Source: Metarhizium brunneum (lineage: Eukaryota > Ascomycota > Sordariomycetes > Hypocreales > Clavicipitaceae). From it: 64,000 nt of DNA. Positions 55,406 through 64,000 of the stretch are shown here, in pieces; the stretch's first letter is position 1, and every line of letters begins with the position of its first letter. The translations under genes were made by a program, and so were the position numbers. The stretch is from contig NC_089422.1 of the NCBI RefSeq assembly GCF_013426205.1, positions 7,219,001 to 7,283,000 of the forward strand, in the 5' to 3' direction. Under the pieces are notes generated by a model, which was given only the letters and a program-made list of their open reading frames with translations, did not search any database and was not told the origin of the DNA.

Positions 55406-56720
55406 CTATACTGTCAACTTCGACAGATCCTCATTAAGTAGAGGTTGGGCGTCAGCAGCAGACCATTCGTCATCGACTTTGGCGCCAGTACTCAGCGTTC
55501 TCTCATGACTATGCGGACCCAAAATGCCACCGTCGTCTTTCTCGTCATCTCCACTTTTGTCATCGTCGTCCTCAGATCCAACTTCATCATCGTCGTCGTC
55601 GTCGTCGTCAAACTCCTCTGAAACTCCATCCTCTCCCCTCTTCGTGACCTGATCTTTAATTGCAGTTTCAAGATCCTTCAACATTTTCTTTGTGAAGCCA
55701 GACGCCTCTACAGTTGCATCCAGTCTTGTAAAACCACCTTTGGCTAGTTTCTTCTTCGAGTCTTTGAAGAAGGGCCCCGGAGTTGTGCTGGTAAAGTGGA
55801 ATCTTCTTGAGAAGAATCTTTTGATACATTCAACATCTCTGTCGAAGTACATTTCAGCGTTCTGGTGCTCCGTAGACACCATCTGAGGGAAGTCAATGAC
55901 AACCGGCTCAAGCTTCAAAGATTCCTCGCCGCTTTCCGACACAGTCTTCTCCTCCTTTATTAAGATGTTGAACTCGTTGAAATCCCCGTGGATCAACCCA
56001 TGATTGGCAAAGCGAAGAATCAGAGCGATCAAGTCCGCGTAAAGAGATGCAGGGTCCGGAACATCGGAAATTTGTCGCAGTGGGAAAGCGTCCACCAGTG
56101 TCATGACAATTGTATGTCGAGACTGTGCCAGCGGAACTGGAACAGGAAACCCTTCTTCATGTAAAGCTTTCATGAAGGCATATTCTTTCATGGCTGCTAG
56201 TCTTGAAAGATACATCCATGAGCCTGAAGCCCGATTCTTTAGATAATCGCGGTTGGATTTTACGGTTCGGAAGGATATTCTTCCCAATCGATGGATTTTC
56301 AAAACACGCTGTGTGCCCGTCTGGTCCGCAACAACCATGATATCACTCTCTTTTCCAACGCCGATCCTGTTTCCGACACTATAAAGATCTTTGCGGCTGG
56401 CGTGGGTGTGCAGAGCGAGATAATCGAGACCCCCGTAGGTTAACCGGTAGCCGTCGTATTTGGCTTCCTTGACTCTGGCGATAAGGCCAACTTTGGCGAG
56501 TGCCGATATACTCCTGCGTACACCGCTAGCTCCACCTCGCAAGCGGGCAATCTTTTCTATCAATGGAGTGGGCACAACTTCGTGATTTTTGCTGCCCATT
56601 TCAACCTGTGCTCAATTTAGTACCAAGGGGACACAAAGGTTCTCATGTTGTACTTACGGCAGTAAGAACTCTCCAGTCTTCCGAGGCCAAATGCCTCATA
56701 GCCCTAGTGTCTAGCTTCAT
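55406..56720 (-). CDS. RIO2: Atypical Ser/Thr kinase/ATPase RIO2, 40S ribosome maturation
   Basis: Two exons on the minus strand, 56720-56658 and 56605-55406, give 420 residues. The 52-nt intron 56606-56657 (GTAAGT...CACAG) joins MKLDTRAMRHLASEDWRVLT-A to VEMGSKNHEVVPT, the conserved RIO2 opening. An N-terminal winged helix (about 10-95) is followed by the RIO kinase domain: P-loop-like RIGVGKESDIMVV, lysine in VLKIHRLGR, catalytic GLIHGDFNEFNIL and metal-binding VVIDFPQMVS. The C-terminal 100 residues are highly acidic, with a run of eight Asp. RIO2 acts on cytoplasmic pre-40S particles and is released by ATP hydrolysis during final 18S rRNA processing. Its promoter region (531 bp) is shared with divergent RPN1. 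Confidence 0.96.
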
Positions 56721-57251
56721 CGTGGCGGTTGATACAGGACCAACTTTTGGGATATTGTACAACGCAGTAAGATGAAGAGCAGTAAGAGAATAAATGTCCC
56801 TTGGCGTGGGGCCTCTCACAGCACACACAAGCGCTTGCGCTGTGGTGACAATCGTTTTTGGTGGGGTGACTGAGAAATTTCGCCGATAAGGTCTAATCGA
56901 TAGCGCCCGACGCCACCTGTGCCTTATCTGCGGATTAACCGTTCCGGTTCCAGGGGTGCCACAACACGTGATTGAATTGCAAGGCTGGGCACTCGCGAGC
57001 ACCAGGCGACAGCGCCTCACGTAACCGGAGCTACTGTAGGACATCCGCCGTTGGAGCTTTCATTGCCACACGAGTCCATCACTTTCCACCACTACTAACG
57101 CAGGCTTGCGGTCTTTGCAAATTTCGAACCGCACCGCGTGTTGATACCCCAGGCACCTCAATTCACCCGTAGCCGACATTACGCCTTCTTCGTACCTTCT
57201 ACCTCCCCTCGTAGGAGCTTCGCACAGGGCGCTCACCACATCGACGTCAAC
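56721..57251. promoter_or_regulatory. Bidirectional promoter region RIO2 / RPN1
   Basis: 531 bp between the two divergent start codons. No other gene fits here, so both core promoters and leaders must lie within it. No clear TATA box seen. Confidence 0.55.
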
Positions 57252-60132
57252 ATGGCTCAAGACACCGATGCGCCCAAGGCGGCAGACAAGGGCAAGGGAA
57301 AGGCCGTGGACGAGTCCAAGGATGAGAAGCCTATTTTGAACGGCAAGAAGGAAGATGACAAGAAGGATGGTAAGTGCTGGTTAGAGCGCTGACAAACCAC
57401 AAGATGCTGATTTAGGTACAGCCGTCGAGGAGGAGCTTAGTGAGGAGGATCAACAACTCAAAAGCGAGCTTGACATGATAGTAGAGCGATTGACGGTAGG
57501 TTGCCTGAAGCTAGGAAGCAATTGTGCTTACTTTGTCGGCGTTTGCTGACCTGTCTCGAATCAAGGAATCGAACACGGAGCTCTACAAAACAGCATTAGA
57601 GGCGATGAAGACTTCGATAAAAACCTCAACATCATCAATGACAGCAGTACCGAAGCCTCTCAAATTTTTACGACCACACTATGAAACTCTTACCAAATTG
57701 TACGAGGAATGGCCTGCTGGCGAGAACAAGACATCGCTGGCTGATGTTTTATCTGTCATTGGTATGACCTTCTCCGACGAGGACAAGCAAGACACTCTCA
57801 AATATCGTCTTCTGGCTCCGACATCTGATATTAGCTCTTGGGGGCATGAATATGTGCGACATTTAGCTTTGGAGATCGGCGAGGTCTATGGAAAACGAAT
57901 CACCGCTGATGAGTCTACCTCGGACCTGATCGACCTTGCTCTCATACTGGTCCCGCTTTTCATCAAGAGCAATGCCGAGGCGGATGCTGTCGATCTTATG
58001 AGTGAACTTGAAATCATTGAGCAGATACCGAAATTCGTCGATGAGAACACCTATGCCAGAGTCTGCTTGTACATGGTTAGCATGGTGAATCTACTCACTT
58101 ATCCGGACAATGAGACCTTCCTTCGAACTGCCCACAACATCTATATGGAGTACAAGCAGTTCACCCAGGCTATTGTTCTTGCTATTCGACTGCATGATGT
58201 TGAGCTTATCAAGGCCGATTTCGATAAAGCTAAGAACCCGACCTTGAAGAAGCAGTTGGCCTTCCTGGTCGCGCGACAAAGAATCGTACTGGACCTACCT
58301 GAGAGCAATGATGATGAGCAAGTGATCTTGGAGTGCGCTTCTAATCTTAAGCTGTCAGAGCACTTCAAGTCCCTTGGAAAGGAGTTGAATATTTTGGATC
58401 CCAAGACCACTGAAGATATTTACAAGAGCCACCTTGAAAGCAGTCGGGTAGCTGGTATGACTAATCTTGACTCTGCCAGGCACAACCTGGCTGCTGCGTT
58501 TGTTAACGCATTTGTCAATGCTGGCTTTGGTAATGACAAGATGATGTTGGTAGAGGGTGAAAAGGAGAGTTGGGTTTGGAAGACCAAGGCCGATGGTATG
58601 ATGTCGACCGTGGCTTCTATGGGTACTCTTCTACTTTGGGATATCGAGAATGGTCTGGACAAGATCGACAAGTACACATACTCTGCTGAAACTGAAATTT
58701 CAGCTGGAGCTATGTTGGCGATTGGTATCATGAACTCAGGTGTTCGTTTTGACTCGGAGCCTGCGCTGGCTCTGCTTGGAGACACTGAGAAGTTGCATCA
58801 CTCGAACCCCTTAATCCGAACCGCCTGTATTATGGGTCTGGGATTGTCGTACGCTGGTTCGAATAAAGAGGATTTGCTCGAGCTTCTGTTACCGATTATC
58901 AGCGATTCATCACAAGACATGCAAATCTCTGCCATGGCTGCTCTGTCGTGCGGTCTGATCTTTGTCGGCTCTTCCCACCCTGATGTTACGGAAACTATTG
59001 TTACAACGTTAATGGATGACGAACGAAAGAACCAGTTGACAGATAAGTGGACTCGCTTCTTGGCACTTGGCTTGGGATTGCTATTCTTCGGCCGACAGGA
59101 AGAGGTTGACGTGATTTTGGAGACTCTGAAGGCGGTGGAGCACCCCATGGCTAAGCCAACTGCTGTTCTGGCGGAAATTTGTGCGTGGGCAGGCACCGGA
59201 GCTGTGCTCAAGATCCAGGAGCTTTTGCATATTTGCAACGAGCACAAGGAAGAGTCGGATGATAAGAAAGGCGATGAGCTGCTACAAGCATATGCCGTCA
59301 TCGGCATTGCATTGGTGGCCATGGGTGAGGATATCGGCCAGGAGATGGTTCTTAGACAGTTTGGCCACCTCATGCATTATGGCGAGGCGAACATTCGAAA
59401 GGCTGTTCCGTTGGCCATGGGTCTCATCAGCCCGAGTAACCCGCAAATGAAGGTTTACGATACACTCTCAAGATACAGCCACGACAACGACCCAGAGGTT
59501 GCCATCAATGCAATATTTGCCATGGGGATGCTTGGCGCAGGAACAAACAACGCCCGGTTGGCACAACTCCTGAGACAACTGGCAAGCTACTATCACCGCG
59601 ACCAGGATGCTCTTTTCATGGTCCGAATTGCTCAGGGCTTACTACACATGGGCAAGGGCACATTATCCATCAACCCCTTCCACACTGACCGCCAGGTCCT
59701 CTCGCAGGTTTCTACTGCAGGACTGCTAGCCACGATGATTGCCCTGATTGACCCCAAAGAGTTCATCACGGGCACCTCCCACTACCTACTCTATTTCCTT
59801 GTCACGGCTATGCACCCTCGGTTCTTGGTCACTCTAGATGAGCAGCTTAAACCTCTCAAAGTCAACGTGCGTGTTGGTCAAGCCGTGGATGTTGTCGGGC
59901 AAGCCGGTCGTCCCAAGACCATTACCGGATGGCAAACACAGAGTACACCTGTTCTGTTGGGCTATGGAGAGCGAGCGGAGCTTGAGGATGAGGAGTACAT
60001 TAGCTTGAACGGTACTCTGGAGGGCCTAGTAATCCTACAAAAGGTAAGGTGATGCCATTTCAATATTCAAACCTTGGGTTCGGTTTAGCTAACTTGTTTT
60101 GATAGAACCCGGAGTGGGAAAATGGACAATAA
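57252..60132 (+). CDS. RPN1: 26S proteasome regulatory subunit RPN1
   Basis: Four exons, 57252-57369, 57416-57495, 57566-60043 and 60106-60132, give 900 residues. Introns of 46, 70 and 62 nt: 57370-57415, 57496-57565 (weak AAG acceptor) and 60044-60105. The final exon of 27 nt encodes NPEWENGQ, the conserved RPN1 end. The N-terminus is highly charged (KGKGKAVDESKDEKP), then EEELSEEDQQLKSELDMIVERL. The proteasome/cyclosome repeats form the toroid (for example LIRTACIMGLGLSYAGSN, ISAMAALSCGLIFVGSSH, IRKAVPLAMGLIS). RPN1 is the largest base subunit; it binds ubiquitin, Rad23-type receptors and Ubp6. The 46-nt first intron is among the shortest in the window. Confidence 0.96.
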
Positions 60133-60508
60133 AGGACCAGGTACACTAGGAGTTTTACGGCGAGGAGAGCATTGGGTACAGAGTTGGCAGCTTGGTTCAG
60201 GCTTTAGCCAGTGCACTGTATAGTAATCTACTGTAAAGACACGAGAAGTTAGTCATGAAGAAGAGCTGTGCATCCCTAGAAGGTCTAAAAATTCAAATGC
60301 TAGTTTGGTACGTCATATTCTATATCTGATAAAAAAGACAAAAAAGTGCTGCAAAAACGGGTATATATCGTTGAGTAGATTTGCCTCCCATCCAAGTTGG
60401 CCTTTTTCTTTTTCCCTGCCAAAATGCCATCCCAAAAAAACGATATATATGCATATATACACACATGGTTAGTGAAATCGTGAGTCAATGCCAGGTGACG
60501 GGACATCA
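60133..60508. other. Spacer between convergent RPN1 and the transporter gene
   Basis: 376 bp, AT-rich, with ATAT runs near 60446-60462. No gene seen. Confidence 0.5.
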
Positions 60509-63500
60509 TCACCACGCATCTGGACCAAAAGTCTCGCCCTCCGGAACCGTTCTATAGCTACACGCTTGCCAATCGCAGCCTTGCTTGTACACTTCTGTAC
60601 CCCACCACTTGAAGTCCTTCATCCACCCGGGGTACAAGAAGCCGAAGAAGACGACGACAATGCCAAAGGCCAGACCCGAGTCGAGAGCGGCGCTGAGGGT
60701 CATGGTGTACTTGCCCCACCAGGCGTTTGCTCGCCGTTTGATCAGGTAGTTGAAGACGTAGCAGACGACGGCCCAGACGGAGAAGTTGAGGCCCGTAGCG
60801 GGGGGGATCCACGACATTGCGCCGAAAATGACGGGCAGGTTGACCTTGCGGATGATGCTGCCGCGCTTGTTGCGCGCGTACAGCCACAGCGGGATGGGGA
60901 GGAGGGCGCCGAGCGGGAAACACCAGACCAGGGCGCGGTAGGTGGCTCCGGGGCCGAAGAACTCGCCTGGTCCGACGACGCCCCAGAGGATAGAGCCGTT
61001 GAAGTGGACGCGCGCAATGGGGCATGTGAAGCCGTTGAGGGCGTCGGCGGTGCAGATGCCCTTGACGTTGGCGAACATCCAGTTCAACACGCCGATTTGC
61101 GTGACGGACGAGACGAGGGTGGCGACGACTTGGACGAGGAACATGAGTCGGGGCGGGATTTTCATGTAGTGCCCGAGCTTGAGGTCGGACGCAAACTTGA
61201 TGCCCTGCGCGGAGGAAATATAGCCGTAGGTGACAAAGACCATGTTTGCAATGGGGCGGCCAGGGAACACGACGCCGCAGATGAGTTGGCAGATGAGGTA
61301 GATGCTGCTGTGTTGGTTGGTGACGGCCATGATGATGCCGTTGGGGATGAAGAATATGGCGCCGATGGCGAGGGACAGTAGAAGGCCGTACCAGGGAAGA
61401 TGGACGGGGTAGCTGCTATGGTTAGAAACAACGTGGTTTTTTATTTTTTTGGTTGCGTGTGCCTGGGAGATTTGGACGGGGCACCTACAATTCGACAATA
61501 AACATGCCAATGGCTGTCATGGAGACAAAAGTGAGCAAGTACCAGCTCAACGGGGCGTCCTTGTACCGACTCATCAGACGGCAGTGGATGTCTTCGCGGC
61601 TGATGAGGTTGTCGACGTTGGATGTCGAGGCCGAAAATCGGCTGTAGTTCTCGCTGCCCAAGCTCCCCGTTGACGACGAGATTGGGTGTGACTGTGATTC
61701 TGGTACGGGTCGATACGTAGGTTTGCCATTCTGGCGCGCTTCCTCGATGGATCTCTTCCATGTCCGCCATATGTCCTTGCCGTGCCAGCAAAAGGTATGG
61801 GTGAGAAGAGCGGCGAGGCCGGCGAACTGCATGCCATAGCTGAGCATGTACGTCACTGGAAGGAACACCCTGCTGTACTGTTTATAGGCGTCCCTATCGA
61901 AGAGGAACTCAGAGGTCAAGATTTTGGAGACGTCGTAGATTTTACCCCTGTTATCAAAGACACCAGTTGATAGGATTGGCAGGTATGATGTGTAGAGGAC
62001 ATTGGCGTAGTAGAAGACGGGCGCAATGATCCACATGACAATGGCGAGACCGCCGATGACATTCATAGCAGCCCAGAACGGGACCAGAAGAGGGGAGCCA
62101 ACATATGTGATTTGCGCCCAGTCAAATGTCAGAGGGAAGAGCCCCAGACCAGAGGCCACGCCAAAGAGATTGGCAACGACGACGTTCTTGGGCGCAAACC
62201 AGGTGACGACGCTGAAATAACTGAGCGCCGGCATCAACAGCCCCGGCAAGAAGTAGAATGCAAAGGCGCCGCTCCACACAATGTAAAAGAACTTCCATCT
62301 GCTGATTGTCCAGCCGTTGGCAGGTTTATTGTCCTGTTTGTGTAGCGTGGAAAACATGGCGGCGGACATGAGAGTACCTGGCCAAATCATGCCACTCGGG
62401 CGAACCAGAAATCTCCTAGCCATGCCAGCAAAGCCGTAACCGAGGATTTGTGTCGATATCGTCAAGAGCAGCTGGTACCCAATCGAAGCCGGCTGGTTGT
62501 AGAACTTGGTCTGCTCGACAATGACATCCGTCGCGAATGCAAAACCAAAAGCGACATTGCTACTGACATATACGCACGTATGCTCCTTTTCGTTCCACCT
62601 CCCCTGTGCCAGCCATTGGCGCCACGAAGTTGCATGCTTTTGGTGAGTCTGGCCTGCTCCCTCGCTCACGGCCTGGGTGCGGACTCCATCGACAAATACG
62701 TAGTCGGGGTCGTCGGGTCGTTTGAGAATCATGTCCCACAGGTGTCCGAGAGGGTGAACAAGCAGCAGAGCTATGACTGGGGTAATAGCAACGCTTGGGT
62801 ACCGTAATGAGAAGAACAGATTTGTCGAGGAGCCAAGAATGGAGAAGATGACCGACAAGCACCACATACGAGGCGTGTTTATTGAGAGGGTCGTATTATC
62901 AGTCGGAGGCACGGAAGCTCGAACAAGTTCGTGTGGTGAGTTGTCCTCGGGTTCAATGGTCGATGCCGTCGACGAGGCGTCCTCGAGCAGAAGCCCGTCC
63001 TCGGAGCCGATGTCTTGGCCATCTTTGTCGTGGTCCAAAATCTCGCTGGGAAAGGCGGATTCTGCTATTCCGAACCGGCCCTCGAGCCCGGACATTAGGG
63101 CGGCTCCGTCGAGGTCCTCGGATCGCCATGAGGTCATGGACCGGCGCGAGCTTAGACTCAACTGGCTCCGGTTCTGAGAACCAAACCGACGAAGTCGGTG
63201 GTTATTATGGTCATCTTCGGAATCGCTGCTCACGGGAGAGTCGTCGTGGCTAAGGGTGACGGAGCCGTATGGAGAGGAGGTAGATCGAGAACCATCCATG
63301 GCACGAAGCATTGGCGTCTTCTTGGAGGCCATGTCGGCTTCGTCGAGCGGGTGGTCAAGGCAGCCAGGAGTCGGCTCTGCTATTGCCTCGCTGAGGCTCG
63401 GAGATGCAGGATCATGGCCAGGTATAGAAGGCGAGGATGACGATGAGCGTGACGCGGGGCGCACAACCGATGTTGACTCCCTTGGGCCAGTGTAGGACAA

Positions 63501-63740
63501 ACTCTCCGCCTCACTCGGCTGGGGCGGGAAAGATGACGATGAGGCAGTGGATCGAGGTGCTAGGGTCTGAAGAGGCACGCCCTGCGCGTGCAATTGGGAC
63601 TCATGTACCCTAGCCGCAACGTCCAGAGAGGAGGACGGACGGGACTTGAAGACGGAGGGAATGGTGGTGCTGGTGGTGCTGGCGGTGCTGGTGGTGGCGG
63701 ACTCGGTCAAGCTGGACGCGGACGTGGTGCGACGGCCCAT
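60509..63740 (-). CDS. Oligopeptide transporter, OPT family
   Basis: Two exons on the minus strand, 63740-61489 and 61412-60509, give 1,051 residues. The 76-nt intron 61413-61488 (GTAGGT...CATAGCAG) has a tandem TAG/CAG acceptor; the alternative adds one serine. The start ATGG in a GCC context at 63740 is the first ATG in frame. Residues 1-280 are Ser/Thr/Pro-rich and probably cytoplasmic. The OPT membrane part follows: MWCLSVIFSILGSSTNLFFS, RYPSVAITP, FAFATDVIVEQTKFYN, FYFLPGLLMPALSYFSVVTW, LPWYGLLLSLAIGAIFF and the C-terminal spans ending at ETFGPDAW. About 14-16 spans are expected. Such proton-coupled carriers import small peptides, glutathione or related compounds at the plasma membrane or vacuole. 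Substrate not predictable. The N-terminal extension is longer than in most OPTs. Confidence 0.9.
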
Positions 63741-64000
63741 GGCGGGGCAGACAATGGCGGGCCGAGAGGATTTGGCTGAGGAACGACGCAGCAGCACAGC
63801 GCCGACCCTTGCATACGCATACAGAAACGATGATGGAAAACTAGAAGCACTAGAGGCTGATTAGGGATGTTGAGGGATGCGTGGATGGCGTGGCATGGAG
63901 CTGCCCTTGGGTCGGGACAACATGTACGGTCCTCGGGGGGGTGGTCGCAGCACCAATGGGAGCATGAAGGACCGGTACGAAGAATAACGAGCGGCCCCTT

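Noticed and set aside
60488..61381. 297-codon open frame on the plus strand
   Set aside because: Antisense to the oligopeptide transporter; strongly acidic composition caused by codon bias on the opposite strand.
1..64000. CRISPR arrays, bacterial operons or ribosome binding sites
   Set aside because: The window is fungal nuclear DNA with spliced genes; no spaced direct repeats of that kind are present.

Overview
The window is nuclear DNA of a filamentous ascomycete, most likely a Sordariomycete of the order Hypocreales. The evidence is genes on both strands with many short introns (46-241 nt; GT donors, CTRAC/CTAAY-like branch sites, YAG acceptors), a Zn2Cys6 regulator, a PL20 glucuronan lyase of the Trichoderma type, long untranslated leaders and gene-poor spacers of 2-4.6 kb. 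Coding exons, splice sites and start codons were worked out by hand from reading frame and family conservation. The genus is not determined.

Layout. Positions 1-3.1 kb hold three consecutive plus-strand genes of the kynurenine / 3-hydroxyanthranilate degradation branch: an ACMSD-type decarboxylase (5' end outside the window), a 2-aminomuconate semialdehyde dehydrogenase and a RidA-family probable 2-aminomuconate deaminase. The same CGG-N6-CCG palindrome lies about 130-160 bp before the start codons of the second and third genes. Next come a convergent quinone oxidoreductase (3.1-4.1 kb), a 2.1 kb spacer with a decayed inverted repeat, a secreted glucuronan lyase (6.3-7.0 kb), an L-type cyclin (7.6-8.7 kb), a Zn2Cys6 transcription factor whose zinc cluster seems to need a 3-nt exon (9.5-11.2 kb), nucleoporin SEH1 (11.8-13.2 kb) and the delta-9 desaturase OLE1 (13.8-15.3 kb).

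From 15.3 to 34.2 kb, large spacers alternate with a fungal protein kinase (18.7-21.7 kb), the mitochondrial Lon protease PIM1 (26.2-29.7 kb), a small coiled-coil protein (30.5-31.0 kb), a glutathione S-transferase remnant (31.2-31.7 kb), and a divergent pair: mitochondrial RRG7-like nuclease-fold protein and the U5 snRNP protein Dim1 (32.5-34.2 kb). From 34.6 to 42.5 kb is the giant morphogenesis scaffold PAG1/TAO3 (Furry family). A 260-bp MITE-like element sits in the next spacer (about 45 kb), followed by NADPH-cytochrome P450 reductase (46.2-48.5 kb).

The right part holds a two-RRM RNA-binding protein with seven coding exons and a long leader (53.1-55.0 kb), ribosome-biogenesis kinase RIO2 (55.4-56.7 kb), divergently paired with proteasome subunit RPN1 (57.3-60.1 kb), and an oligopeptide transporter (60.5-63.7 kb). 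Most genes are single-copy housekeeping genes. The accessory features are the catabolic cluster, the lyase, the decayed GST, the MITE and a 9-mer (TACGGAGTA / TACTCCGTA) that recurs only between genes.
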